From JANQPA01 sp964628385 (GTDB taxonomy: Bacteria > Bacteroidota > Bacteroidia > Chitinophagales > Saprospiraceae), in the NCBI GenBank assembly GCA_964628385.1, contig CAZVOD010000027.1, forward strand, positions 1 to 47,545: a stretch of 47,545 nucleotides of DNA, given 5' to 3'. Shown piece by piece: positions 1 to 9,103 of the stretch (positions are counted from its first letter, which is position 1; each line of letters opens with the position of its first letter). A program made the translations under genes and the position numbers. The notes beneath the pieces were generated by a model that ran no database searches, was not told the DNA's origin, and saw nothing but the letters and a program-made list of their open reading frames with translations.

Positions 1-312
1 TTAAGCTTTATATTAAATATTGTTCAAGCGAAAAATTACAAGCTGTCTGGCACTTCGCTGATGACTTTTCTCAGTCCGGACCGTGAAAAAAATCGTTTTT
101 TCTAAAAAAAATCACTTTTGGTTGGACCATTTTTGAAACTATTCAAAGACCTTGCATAAAGAAATACTACAAGCCCATCAGAAGGCTATAAAAATGACAG
201 AAAAAGTGAAAAGGTAAGAAAAGGCTCTAATCTGTGATTCGGCCAGGACTGTTCTGCAAAAGTAAACAGCCCCGGCCAGATATCACCTATTTGGACGTTC
301 GATTTTTCAATT
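1..312. other. Intergenic start of window, no gene seen
   Basis: AT-rich stretch downstream of the minus-strand stress protein. I see no credible coding frame. At about 241-277 there is an imperfect hairpin whose ends are ggcc and ggcc with a ctgtt/aacag inner stem. It lacks a T-run on the minus strand, so I do not call it a terminator. The left edge may cut off a gene that lies outside the window. Confidence 0.6.
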
Positions 313-1107
313 TTAATTATGCAATACCACTACTGGTACAGGGCTACTGAAGGTCTGCTCCGTGGTGACGCTTTCTTCAAAAAGGTGGCCAAAAAGACCC
401 TTTTTACTGCGAATCAAACAGAGCAAGTCCATATCACTTTTCTCCATGTTGCTCTTCAGGCTTTCGTTGATATTGCCAGTTCCGTAAACATAGCTCACCG
501 AAGGATTTAAATCCTTGATTGGCTCCACCTGCTTACTAATATCAGGATTTTCTTCATTAGCTATGTGCAAAATATTAACATTTGCTTTAGAAATCTTTGC
601 CAGACTGCGAAGTGGCTCCACTACAGAATTGTCAGAGTAGGGCGTATTACTAATGGCAAAGAGAATATTTTTAATGGGCTCGTATTTGAAATTCTCTGGC
701 ACGACTAACACAGGTGCTTTAGTGTTGGCAATCACTCCTCCCGCTACACTACCAATAAATACTTTCTTCAGACCACTAGCTCCTTTGGTACCCATTACGA
801 TAAAGTCGTAAGTACCGCTGTTGCCCATGGAGGTAATCAACGAAACGGCACTACCCTTTACAATTTTAGGCGTGAATGTAGTATTGGGGTGCTCTTTGCT
901 TATCTTTTTAAGGAAGGAATTCATTTCGCGTTCTGCATCTTCTTCTAATACTTTATCCATAGAAATCATATGAAAGGCAGTAGAACTTGCTCCATAAGTG
1001 TGAAGAACGTTTACTTCTAATGAGGAACTTCTAAACAAATGGATGGCATAACGAAGGGCATTCAGGGAGTTTTCAGAAAAATCAACGGGAACAAGTATTT
1101 TATTCAT
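313..1107 (-). CDS. Universal stress protein, tandem UspA domains
   Basis: A 264-residue cytoplasmic protein with two UspA folds. The first domain begins KILVPVDFSENSLNALRYA and ends near residue 138 with the nucleotide-binding signature GTKGASGLKKVFIGSVAG followed by APVLVVP. The second domain (about 146-264) begins NILFAISNTPYSDNSV but its last signature is replaced by IRSKKGLFGHLFEESVTTE, so only the first domain looks competent to bind ATP in the classical way. Tandem Usp proteins of about 280 residues are common in Bacteroidota and are linked in other species to starvation, oxygen limitation and membrane-energy stress. The gene faces away from the second Usp gene and the ATPase operon. 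Copy 3 of the 44-base repeat lies 56 bases upstream of its start. Confidence 0.9.
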   Translation of the reverse strand: MNKILVPVDFSENSLNALRYAIHLFRSSSLEVNVLHTYGASSTAFHMISMDKVLEEDAEREMNSFLKKISKEHPNTTFTPKIVKGSAVSLITSMGNSGTYDFIVMGTKGASGLKKVFIGSVAGGVIANTKAPVLVVPENFKYEPIKNILFAISNTPYSDNSVVEPLRSLAKISKANVNILHIANEENPDISKQVEPIKDLNPSVSYVYGTGNINESLKSNMEKSDMDLLCLIRSKKGLFGHLFEESVTTEQTFSSPVPVVVLHN

Positions 1108-1603
1108 TTCTAAAATGTTTTGTATAAAATAATGCTTATAGTTTATATTTAGTCTGTATTTTAGACTTGTTTCGCAGTTATTACAATAGGCGCAAAATGG
1201 TTCTTTTTTACCACAATTCTACTTCCTACGACATAAGTCTTTTCTACAAACTTCTCTGGCAATTCTTTAGAAAAACCTTAGTATACTCAAAAAATATGCT
1301 ACAATTTTATTAATTTCCAATGCTTAAATTTTCTAAAGAATTGGAAAATAGATTTGTTACAAACAAAAATTAGCCCATTTCAAAACTAGTCACACGAAAG
1401 TACACAGCATAGGCTAAGATAATAGCCGTGTGCTTGTTTTCGTGATCAAAAATCTGCGGGTTGCTTTGCTAAGGGAAAATTAAAATATCCTTTTTAATTT
1501 TAAAAGGGAATTTCCAATTATATTGCATTCAAAGTGCCTGTTAGATGTTTTGAAGAGAGTTCGATTAAGATGGGCCAACCAATCTTTTTTAAAAGTATTT
1601 AGT
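1108..1603. other. Divergent intergenic region between two Usp genes
   Basis: About 500 bases separate the two divergent stress-protein genes. It contains repeat copy 3 at 1163-1206. Read on the minus strand, the stretch from about 1277 to 1161 stays open for about 38 codons ending ...PIVITAKQV and a stop. This could be the tail of a lost gene, because stops lie just upstream of it. No other gene or clear promoter motif is visible. Confidence 0.5.
1163..1206 (-). repeat. 44-base interspersed repeat, copy 3
   Basis: On the minus strand this reads aaagaaccattttgcgccta then ttgtaataactgcgaaacaa then gtct. It aligns without gaps to copies at 20410-20453 (36 of 44 identical by eye) and 31599-31642 (37 of 44). 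It sits upstream of the Usp gene at 313-1107. In this copy the sequence is open for translation, whereas the other two copies carry stops in the same frame. Confidence 0.7.
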
Positions 1604-2326
1604 ATGGATCTCTTAAAGACCATCCTTCTGCCTTTGGATTTTACTATCTCTATTGAGTATACGATGGTAATAGCCACTGAGTTGGCCAAAGTGTTCCAAT
1701 CTCGTCTTTCTCCTACACATGTTTTGCCTGATGATATTTCTAATGAAAAAATAAATGCTTTTCTGAGATCTTCTGCGCTGGAAAAACTAAAGGCGGCAGC
1801 TAGCCGGATAAAGGATGAAGGGGTAGGTGTTGCTGATCCGGTTTTGGAATACGGTGCACCTTATGAAGCGATTGTAAGGGCCGCTGTGAAGGTAGACGCC
1901 AATCTGGTCTTAATTGGTTCCGGTCAGACGTTAAAGGGTGATAAATTTCAATTGGGTACTACCACAACACGTATCATTCAGAAAAGTGAAAAGCCCGTCT
2001 TTGTTGTGAAAGAAGGTACTCCATTGAGTATTCAAAGTATCATTTGCCCTATTGATTTTTCTCACCTTTCCAAAAGAGCATTGAAAAATGCCATAACTTT
2101 AGCACATAAGTTCAAAGTTTGCATGAACATCAATATGATGTATCTAACAGCTTATTTTGGGATGGCGAAAGTGTACGATAGGATTAATGACATCTAAAGA
2201 GTCGACCTTTACAGAAAAAGTGGAAGGGATATCATGAATAAAATGTGATATGCCGATATAGAAGGAAAAGTTCGCCAATTCAAGAGTGGTAAACCACTTG
2301 CTCGGGGATAATTCTCGCTGAAATTT
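1604..2326 (+). pseudogene. Universal stress protein gene, broken in its second domain
   Basis: The first UspA domain is complete from ATG 1604 (MDLLKTILLPLDFTISIEY) to about residue 143 with KPVFVVKEG. The second domain starts normally (SIICPIDFSHLSKRALKNA) but the frame stops at 2195-2197 after VYDRINDI. Shifting by one base continues ESTFTEKVEG from about 2199. A third frame then gives YADIEGKVRQFKSGKPLAR at 2249-2305, interrupted upstream by a stop, and a last shift gives IILAEI near 2308-2325. These pieces fit the usual pattern of a Usp second domain, where GKP precedes the ILxxA helix, but the final 60 or so residues are absent. The longer upstream start at 1523 adds residues unlike Usp proteins. 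The intact first domain could still be translated as a 197-residue product. Confidence 0.72.
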
Positions 2327-2349
2327 GATAGATAAACAAGCAAAAAATA

Positions 2350-4095
2350 ATGAATAGAGGAAAAGGAAAAGTAATAAGCGTCAATGAATCTTTGGTTGGC
2401 GTTGAAAGGACATCAGGTGCTGTGATGAACGGAGAAGTGGCATATGTGGTCATCGAAGACGGTAAACAGCTCAAATCAGAGGTCATAGATGTGAAGCCCG
2501 GTGGGGTGATTTATCTTCAGGTTTTTGAGGATACCAGCTGGGTTAGGGTTGGTGATCACGTGTCGTTTGCCGGGGTACCACTAGCCGCCAAACTGGGCCC
2601 GGGAATCCTGGGTACAGTCACCGATGGCCTTCAAAATCCATTATACGAACTAGCCAAGAAAGAATGGTTTTTGGAAAGAGGTATGCAGGTAGCCCCTTTG
2701 GATATAGATAAAAAGTGGGACTTCACACCGTTAGTATGTCCGGGGGATACCGTGACGGGAGGTAGTGTTTTGGGGTATGTCATGGAAAAACTGTTCAAAC
2801 ATAAAATCTTTATTCCCTTTTCTTTGCGGCAAGAATTTACTGTGGAAAATATAGTCCAGCAGGGAGCGTATACCATCACAGATGATATTGCGATGATCAA
2901 AGACAGCGATGGCAACACCCAATCGCTTCAGATGGCTTTTGAATGGCCAGTAAAAAAAGCCATGCCCTTTTTTGAACGTTCTGTTCCCGAAGAACCCATG
3001 CCCACCGGTATAAGGATACTAGATGCGTTGTTTCCTATTGCTTTTGGCGGAACAGCCTGTAATCCAGGCCCATTTGGCGCCGGCAAGACGGTGCTACAAC
3101 ATAGCTTGGCACGCCACTCTCAGGCTGATATCGTTATCATTGCTGCTTGTGGGGAGCGGGCTGGCGAAGCAGTGGAAGTCTTCAAAGATTTTCCGAAACT
3201 TATTGATCCTCGCACCGGCAAATCTCTGATGGACCGTACGTATATCGTTGGAAATACTTCGTCCATGCCCGTAGCGGCAAGAGAAGCTTCTGTTTATTTG
3301 GCAGTAACCGTCGGAGAATATTACAGAAAACAAGGACTGAATGTACTAATATTGGCCGATTCCACTTCCCGCTGGGCGCAGGCTTTAAGAGAGACATCCG
3401 GCAGAAAGGAGGAGATTCCAGGCCCGGAGGCCTTTCCAATGTATATTTCTACGCTTATTTCAGCATTTTATGACCGTGCCGGAGTGGAAATTTTGCCGGA
3501 TGGCCAAAATGGTTCCCTAAGCATTATTGGTACTGTTTCGCCGGCCGGTGGTAACTTTGATGAACCAGTCACGCAGGCTACTTTATTGAGTACCGGTGCT
3601 TTCCTGGGCTTATCCCGCTCCCTCTCAGATGCTAGGAAATATCCGGCTATTGATCGTATTGAAAGTAATTCAAAGTACAAGTCTCTACTGCCTAAAGAAG
3701 AGGTGGGAGAAGTAAAAGAGCTACTGCGCGATGGAAAAACTATCTCTTCTAACATTATTTTGATGGGAGAAAAAGGAATTACTGATGAAGCCTATATTCG
3801 CTATCAGAAATCGGAATTGGTGGATGCTGTTTTTCTCCAACAAAATAGTTTTCACGAAGTAGATGGTGTCACCAATCCGGAGCGCCTTCATTTGATGTTT
3901 GATATGGTCAAGCACATTATTAATGCTAAAGTAGGGATTCAGGGTAAAGAAAAAATTCGCTCACACTTCAACTTCATGCGACAAGCCTTTACGGAATGGA
4001 ACTATATGAAAATGGATGATGAAGATTTTGAGCAACAAAAGTCAAAAATACTGACGTTAGTTAAACAAGCAGAATATGTTAAGGAAAACGTATGA
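2350..4095 (+). CDS. atpA: V-type ATPase catalytic subunit A
   Basis: A 581-residue catalytic subunit of the cytoplasmic V1 head, the usual length for prokaryotic V-type A subunits. The Walker A motif GPFGAGKTV lies near residues 240-248. It is followed by the CGERAGE segment, by SSMPVAAREAS and by ADSTSRWAQALRE, all diagnostic of A subunits. The N-terminal beta barrel (GKVISVNESLVGV) and the inserted non-homologous region around residues 110-190 are also present. It couples ATP hydrolysis or synthesis to rotation of the central stalk. It is the first gene of a seven-gene operon and begins only about 25 bases after the remnant of the broken Usp gene. No clear promoter is visible in that short gap, so transcription may come from further upstream. 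The B gene overlaps its end by 20 bases. Confidence 0.97.
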   Translation: MNRGKGKVISVNESLVGVERTSGAVMNGEVAYVVIEDGKQLKSEVIDVKPGGVIYLQVFEDTSWVRVGDHVSFAGVPLAAKLGPGILGTVTDGLQNPLYELAKKEWFLERGMQVAPLDIDKKWDFTPLVCPGDTVTGGSVLGYVMEKLFKHKIFIPFSLRQEFTVENIVQQGAYTITDDIAMIKDSDGNTQSLQMAFEWPVKKAMPFFERSVPEEPMPTGIRILDALFPIAFGGTACNPGPFGAGKTVLQHSLARHSQADIVIIAACGERAGEAVEVFKDFPKLIDPRTGKSLMDRTYIVGNTSSMPVAAREASVYLAVTVGEYYRKQGLNVLILADSTSRWAQALRETSGRKEEIPGPEAFPMYISTLISAFYDRAGVEILPDGQNGSLSIIGTVSPAGGNFDEPVTQATLLSTGAFLGLSRSLSDARKYPAIDRIESNSKYKSLLPKEEVGEVKELLRDGKTISSNIILMGEKGITDEAYIRYQKSELVDAVFLQQNSFHEVDGVTNPERLHLMFDMVKHIINAKVGIQGKEKIRSHFNFMRQAFTEWNYMKMDDEDFEQQKSKILTLVKQAEYVKENV

Positions 4096-5422
4096 AAATA
4101 TTGATAGCATAGGCCGGGCCATTCTTATTATGGAAGCTGAAGGCGTCCATAATAAAGAGTTGGCAGAAGTCATCTATCCCAACGGCGAGCGAGCTTTCGC
4201 GCAGGTAATTGCCCTTGACGGAAAAGAAGTAACCCTTCAGCTTTTTAGCGGAGGTTTCGGAGTATCTACTGATTGTAAAATAAGGTTTTTGGGAAAACCA
4301 ATTCAGGTGGGGTTCTCTGAGGATATGCTGGGAAGGACCTATTCTGGTAATGGACAGCCTATCGATGGTGGCCCGGAATTGCTAGCTGATATGATCCGCG
4401 TTGCCGGGCCGTCTATCAATCCAGTAAAGCGCTTAATTCCCAAAGAAATGATCCGTACTGGAGTGCCGATGATTGATGTTTTTAATACGCTGGTTCGCTC
4501 TCAGAAGATACCAATTTTTGCCAAGGCCGGAGAGCCCTATAACCGTTTACTTGCCAATATCGCCACACAAACGGATGCTGATGTAATAATCATTGGCGGG
4601 GTCGGTTTGAAATATGATGAATACCACTACTTCCGACAACGTATTGAAGAAGCCGGAAGTAAGAGCAAAACCATCATGTTTGTTCATACGCACAGAGATG
4701 CTATTGTGGAAGGTTTGATGGTTCCGGATTTGGCAATCGCAGTGGGCGAAAAGTTTGCTCTACAGGGCAAAAACGTATTTATCTTGCTTTCAGATATGAC
4801 GCAGTGGTCTGACTATTTGCGTCAGGTGGCCAATGCTCGGGATCAGATTCCCGCCAACCAGGGATATCCCGGAGATCTCTACTCTCAGCTGGCCTCCCGA
4901 TACGAGAAAGCAGCAGATATCGACGGTGCCGGAAGTCTCACTATTCTTGGTGTCACAACCATGGATGATGTTACTCACCCCGTACCAGATAATACCGGTT
5001 ACATCACAGAGGGGCAGTTTTATATGAAAGATGGCTATCTGGAACTCTTCGGATCGCTAAGCCGATTGAAGCAACAAGTGAATGATAAAACCAGAGATGA
5101 TCACAGGAGTATTATGAATGCCATGGCTCGTTTGTTGTCTGAAGCGGAAGAACGAGTAAAGGCCCAGAAATTTGGTTCTGTAAAAGATGATTATTCTCTT
5201 CGCCTGCTGGACTATCGCAAAACTTTCCAGCGAGAGCTCATGGATCCTTTCCGATATCTGGAGTTGGAGGATGCGCTGGATTTGTGTTGGGATATACTCG
5301 CTAAATATTTTAAGAAAGAGGAAGCGGGGTTATCTACCAAACTTATTGATAAGTACTGGCCGGCAGAAGGTAATTTTAAAATTTTAAAAGAACAGCAATA
5401 TGAACAATCAATCTCTGGATAG
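4076..5422 (+). CDS. atpB: V-type ATPase regulatory subunit B
   Basis: A 448-residue non-catalytic subunit of the V1 hexamer. Diagnostic stretches include LGRTYSGNGQPIDGGPELL, MIRTGVPMIDVFNTLVRSQK, the degenerate nucleotide loop AGEPYNRLLANIA and LLSDMTQWSDYLRQ. As in other B subunits the Walker A lysine is missing, so it contributes to the interface without hydrolysing ATP. The start at 4076 overlaps the A gene by 20 bases, which suggests translational coupling. The family's typical N-terminal strand (here TYENIDSIGRAILIMEAEGV) begins right after this start, and no later in-frame ATG fits. It is followed by subunit E with a 23-base overlap. Confidence 0.96.
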   Translation: MLRKTYENIDSIGRAILIMEAEGVHNKELAEVIYPNGERAFAQVIALDGKEVTLQLFSGGFGVSTDCKIRFLGKPIQVGFSEDMLGRTYSGNGQPIDGGPELLADMIRVAGPSINPVKRLIPKEMIRTGVPMIDVFNTLVRSQKIPIFAKAGEPYNRLLANIATQTDADVIIIGGVGLKYDEYHYFRQRIEEAGSKSKTIMFVHTHRDAIVEGLMVPDLAIAVGEKFALQGKNVFILLSDMTQWSDYLRQVANARDQIPANQGYPGDLYSQLASRYEKAADIDGAGSLTILGVTTMDDVTHPVPDNTGYITEGQFYMKDGYLELFGSLSRLKQQVNDKTRDDHRSIMNAMARLLSEAEERVKAQKFGSVKDDYSLRLLDYRKTFQRELMDPFRYLELEDALDLCWDILAKYFKKEEAGLSTKLIDKYWPAEGNFKILKEQQYEQSISG

Positions 5423-5996
5423 ACTAATAGATTCACTTAAGTCAGAAGCCATAGAGGCCGCCGAAAAGGAGTCAGAAAGTATAATACAAAAAGCTAAAGT
5501 ACAGGCACAGGAGATTGTTCAGCAGGCAGAGGCAAAAAGGGATGAAATCCTCACTCAGGCTCGTCAGGAAGCACAAACTATTACTAATACCGGTAAAAGT
5601 GCCCTCCATCAGGCAGAAAGAGATTTTACCCTAACTATCAGAAATGATTTACTCAATTTATTGGGAGTAGTTCTTGAAAAGGAGATTCAAAAAGAATTCA
5701 GACCGGACCTTTTAAAAGAAGCTATTGTCAAAGTTGTCGAAAATATAGGAGCGGATATAGAATTGAAAATGCCGCAAGATTTTGTAGAGGAACTTTCGGA
5801 GTATATCCACAATCAGCTACAGCAATCCAGCGAAGTTGTTAATATCACTGCTGACAATGACCGATTAAAGAGGTTGTCGATCAAGAAAACTGATCAGGGC
5901 TGGAGTTACGAGATATCGCCCGGCGAAGTAAGTGAATTGTTGCGCAACCATCTGACTGGAAAGTGGGTGGAGATTTTAAAAAATGTGCAGCAATGA
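5400..5996 (+). CDS. atpE: V-type ATPase peripheral-stalk subunit E
   Basis: A 198-residue protein with a long charged N-terminal coiled coil (about residues 5-85, with alternating A, E, K and Q such as AKVQAQEIVQQAEAKRDEI) and a compact C-terminal domain. This is the usual plan of V-type subunit E, which forms the stator stalk holding the V1 head against rotation. The identification rests on architecture and operon position more than on a single motif. In several bacterial V-ATPase clusters of spirochaetes and Bacteroidota, E sits directly next to the DUF2764 gene, as it does here. Its start overlaps the B gene by 23 bases and its stop overlaps the next start in an ATGA junction at 5993-5996. 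Confidence 0.85.
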   Translation: MNNQSLDRLIDSLKSEAIEAAEKESESIIQKAKVQAQEIVQQAEAKRDEILTQARQEAQTITNTGKSALHQAERDFTLTIRNDLLNLLGVVLEKEIQKEFRPDLLKEAIVKVVENIGADIELKMPQDFVEELSEYIHNQLQQSSEVVNITADNDRLKRLSIKKTDQGWSYEISPGEVSELLRNHLTGKWVEILKNVQQ

Positions 5997-6580
5997 TGAT
6001 GAATGGCCAACTGGAATATCTGATGAGTAGCCTGCCGCATTTGACTTTTCAAAATACAAAAGAACTGCGCGGTAGGGTAGAGTCTACTCTAAGAAAATAC
6101 CACGGGGAAGAGCTAGTTGCAGCAAGCCTGGTGGAAATCTTAGAAAAGGAGGCTGGGAAGTTCTTACCAGCGCGATTGCAGCAGCACTTCAATTCAATTG
6201 AACTGAGGACGCTGCACCTTCCTGAGTTTCGAAATCATAGCAATCAGCTGATCGCTACTTATTCCAAATATTTTTTTGCCCTGAAAATGCGCCTTAAACA
6301 ACTCAGAGCAGCTGGTAAATCAAATCAATCAGGGGCCGACCAGGAGTTTTACGAGCCGCTAGAACTGAAAGACGGAACGCCGCTGGAAAAGGAAATCCAA
6401 ATCATGCAGATGCAATGGGATAAGTTGGAGGAGTTATCTATCGGTCATCACTTTGATTTTGAATCATTGGTCCTTTACAAGTTGAAATTAATGATATTGA
6501 CTCGCTGGTGGAGCTTCGACGAAAAGCAGGGATTCACAACTTTTGAAAAAGTTACACAAGGAAAAGCCTATGACGGATAA
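5993..6580 (+). CDS. DUF2764 family, V-ATPase-associated protein
   Basis: A 195-residue protein that I assign to DUF2764, a family found in V-type ATPase operons of Bacteroidota, Chlamydiae and spirochaetes. It starts with MMNGQLEYLMSSLPHLTF, typical of the family, has a central segment FFALKMRLKQLRAA and ends with LVLYKLKLMILTRWWSFD. Three in-frame ATG codons (5993, 5996, 5999) follow each other, and the first forms an ATGA overlap with the E stop. An upstream ATG at 5963 would add ten residues overlapping E and is less likely. Because no separate subunit C gene is present, this protein may fill that role, linking rotor ring and central stalk. That function is inference from position; the sequence shows no catalytic motif. 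Confidence 0.8.
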   Translation: MMMNGQLEYLMSSLPHLTFQNTKELRGRVESTLRKYHGEELVAASLVEILEKEAGKFLPARLQQHFNSIELRTLHLPEFRNHSNQLIATYSKYFFALKMRLKQLRAAGKSNQSGADQEFYEPLELKDGTPLEKEIQIMQMQWDKLEELSIGHHFDFESLVLYKLKLMILTRWWSFDEKQGFTTFEKVTQGKAYDG

Positions 6581-7181
6581 AATACTAATGAATAAGAATT
6601 ACCTTGCTATTCTTAAGAATGAACTAAAAGAATACGAAGGGGCATTACCGGTGTTTGAAATGAAAGAGCAGCAACTCAAGGAAGCTGTGCAAGCTATTGA
6701 AAACAGCATCCGTAAGCTACATCAACTGATAGAGCAGACCAATAAAGAAACTAAACACTGGGTAGCTGTAATGGCAGAAAACACGCTGGACTTACACACT
6801 TTGACCAGGGTGGATAGAGTACTCACCCAAAAGCGGGAAATTGCAGGGGTGGCCATCGATGTGTTTAAGGATATACATTTTGAAAATGCGGAACAAGACT
6901 TCTTTAATACTCCGCTTTGGATTGATACGGCAAAAGAGGTCATTATTGATCAAAAGACAAAATACGAGATGATAGAAATAGAGAAGAAAAATATAAAAAT
7001 GCTTCGCGAGGAGTTAGCGGAGGCACGTAGAATGAAAAATGCTCTAAAGGAAGTATTTATACCGGAAACCATCCAAAAGATTCGGAAAATAGAAATTTAC
7101 CTGGGAGATGTGGAAAGACTGACCATCGGATGCGCAAAACTGGTTAAGAAGAAAAAACAAAACAAAAAGGCTGCCTCATGA
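6570..7181 (+). CDS. atpD: V-type ATPase central-stalk subunit D
   Basis: A protein of 203 residues from the preferred ATG at 6570. The N-terminal coil MNKNYLAILKNELKEYEGAL and a C-terminal coil (MLREELAEARRMKNALKEV) with a basic tail (KLVKKKKQNKKAAS) match subunit D, the rotating shaft inside the A3B3 head. An ATG at 6543 would add nine basic residues inside the DUF2764 gene and match the family less well. A purine-rich aagga lies about ten bases before 6570. The gene overlaps DUF2764 by 11 bases and the next gene by an ATGA junction. No subunit F gene follows. Confidence 0.88.
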   Translation: MTDKILMNKNYLAILKNELKEYEGALPVFEMKEQQLKEAVQAIENSIRKLHQLIEQTNKETKHWVAVMAENTLDLHTLTRVDRVLTQKREIAGVAIDVFKDIHFENAEQDFFNTPLWIDTAKEVIIDQKTKYEMIEIEKKNIKMLREELAEARRMKNALKEVFIPETIQKIRKIEIYLGDVERLTIGCAKLVKKKKQNKKAAS

Positions 7182-9022
7182 TCGTTAGAATGAAAGAACT
7201 CTTTTTATTTACCCTGGCAAGTTCAGTGGAAGATACTATTCACAAACTTGGTGAGTTGGGCGTAGTAGAGATCAGAGCAATCAATTCGCCTGCCAGTGAT
7301 TTTCTCGATCGATGCAGTAACGAACTCGATCGTACCAGGCAGGCTTTATCATTGTTAGCTGATTACGACACGCAAGGGGGAGCTGTTGTTGCCGGGAATA
7401 CAGAAAATAACAAAGACCCACGGCGGGCCGTCAATAGAATACTGATTGCTCAGGATTTCAGGCAGCAGGGGCAGCAGAAGCTGCGTCAGCTACAGGCACA
7501 AATGGAATGGTATAAAACCTGGGGGGAGCAGATTAAGATTAGTGATTTTGACTATCTCAGTCAGAAGGGAATTTTTATACGCTTGTATAAAATTGACAAA
7601 GAGATGCTACCAGCGATTGCTGAGCAACATCAAATAGAAGTTTTCCAGGAGCAAGACGATGGGCAGGTGCCTATTGCTTTGCTGACTAGAAAAGAAGAGG
7701 AGCAACTAGAATTCCGAGAAGAGCAGCTACCTGAGTTGCCGGTAGAACTAGTTAAACAGCAGCTTCAGCGCAAAGAAAGGCAGTTAGCAAAGGTAGAACA
7801 ATATTTGCTGGAGCAAGCTCAAAATACAGAGCTACTGGAAGAGTATCAGAAGTTTTTGCAAAATACCCTTAGAGAAGAAAGTGCTAAGCAAAGTATGGGA
7901 GACATAAAGGGGCAACTCCGGTACCTCAGAGGCTTTATACCTAAAAATAAAGTAAAAGAATTTGAAACAGTAGCTCAGCAAAAGAATTGGGGCTATCAAA
8001 TTTCGGAGCCCGAAAACCCTGAAGATGTACCGGTTTATATTAAAAACCCTTCCTGGGTGAAACTGATTAATCCGGTGATGAAGTTTATTGATATCGTTCC
8101 CGGATACAAGGAAGTAGATGTTTCTATTTATTTTCTGGTAGCCTTCGCACTCTTTTTTGCCATGTTGGTAGGAGATGCCGGCTATGGTGCTGTTTTCTTG
8201 ATACTTACGCTGCTTTTTCGCAAAAAGCTTCCCGCTCAGGTTCGCTTTTTAGTCTACGTACTTAGTGGATCAACTATTATTTGGGGCGTGCTCAGTGGCA
8301 CCTATTTTGGGTCGGAACAAATTGCTGCCATTCCATTTTTTAATAACTTGATCGTAGAAGAAATAGCAAGTTTTGGCAGTGATAATGTTTTCTTTATGAT
8401 GCATTTATCCTTTCTGATCGGAGCTATTCACCTGACTATTGCTCATAGCATTAGGTTTGTCCAGTTTATCAATTCTCTGAAATGTCTTAGCGAGATCGGC
8501 TGGATAGCACTTATCTGGGGCTTGTTTTTTGTTACCGAGAATCTGGTTTTGGGAAAAGCATTACCATCCTGGATTGTCTATTTGTTTGGCCTGGGAGTGC
8601 TGTTGGTAACCTTCTTTACCAGAGAAGGAAAGACATTCTTCGGTAGCATGCTCATGTCCGTCGCTAATTTGCCGTTAAGCTTGATCAATGGTTTTTCAGA
8701 TATTGTTTCTTACGTCCGCTTATTTGCTGTAGGTTTAGCAACAGCCGCTGTAGCAGCTAGCTTTAATGGTATTATCATTCCGGAAGGAGGTTTTTCAAAT
8801 ATGGGATTTTTGGAATTGTTGATTGCTGCCCTGGCGCTGGCCTTGGGACATGGTCTTAATATTGCACTGGCACTAATGGCAGTAATGGTACACGGTATTC
8901 GCCTGAATATGCTGGAGTTTGCCAGCCATCTGGGCGTACAGTTTTCAGGCCAAGCTTATCGACCTTTTAAGCTTCTTTCTTATGATAAAGCAATAGAAAA
9001 TGGAAAAGAAAAACTTAAATAA
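7178..9022 (+). CDS. atpI: V-type ATPase membrane subunit I (stator)
   Basis: A 614-residue subunit, somewhat short for the family. The soluble N-terminal half (to about residue 315) carries two coiled coils, for example LEYRQ-type repeats around 195-235. The C-terminal half holds seven or eight hydrophobic helices, with FALFFAMLVGDAGYGAVF near 325-345. The motif SYVRLFAVGLA places the essential ion-channel arginine at residue 514. This residue exchanges the ion with the glutamate of the proteolipid ring. Start ATG 7178 overlaps subunit D by four bases (ATGA). The final motif GHGLNIALALMAVMVHGIRL is also typical. Subunit K follows after an 81-base gap. Confidence 0.95.
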   Translation: MIVRMKELFLFTLASSVEDTIHKLGELGVVEIRAINSPASDFLDRCSNELDRTRQALSLLADYDTQGGAVVAGNTENNKDPRRAVNRILIAQDFRQQGQQKLRQLQAQMEWYKTWGEQIKISDFDYLSQKGIFIRLYKIDKEMLPAIAEQHQIEVFQEQDDGQVPIALLTRKEEEQLEFREEQLPELPVELVKQQLQRKERQLAKVEQYLLEQAQNTELLEEYQKFLQNTLREESAKQSMGDIKGQLRYLRGFIPKNKVKEFETVAQQKNWGYQISEPENPEDVPVYIKNPSWVKLINPVMKFIDIVPGYKEVDVSIYFLVAFALFFAMLVGDAGYGAVFLILTLLFRKKLPAQVRFLVYVLSGSTIIWGVLSGTYFGSEQIAAIPFFNNLIVEEIASFGSDNVFFMMHLSFLIGAIHLTIAHSIRFVQFINSLKCLSEIGWIALIWGLFFVTENLVLGKALPSWIVYLFGLGVLLVTFFTREGKTFFGSMLMSVANLPLSLINGFSDIVSYVRLFAVGLATAAVAASFNGIIIPEGGFSNMGFLELLIAALALALGHGLNIALALMAVMVHGIRLNMLEFASHLGVQFSGQAYRPFKLLSYDKAIENGKEKLK

Positions 9023-9103
9023 CAGAGATTGAGGCTTTATCTTGAAAGCATAGTGAACTGACTTTAATCTTTTAATTTATTGAAATAAACAAAACAAAAA
9101 AAC

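Noticed and set aside
241..277. Hairpin with ggcc ends downstream of the Usp gene
   Set aside because: Two mismatches and no T-run on the minus strand, so terminator function is not supported.
1523..1603. Upstream ATG for the second Usp gene
   Set aside because: The added 27 residues do not resemble Usp N-termini, which begin with the ILLPLDF strand just after ATG 1604.
3023..3915. Several 60-95 codon frames on both strands inside atpA
   Set aside because: They are shadows of a strongly conserved coding frame and match no known family.
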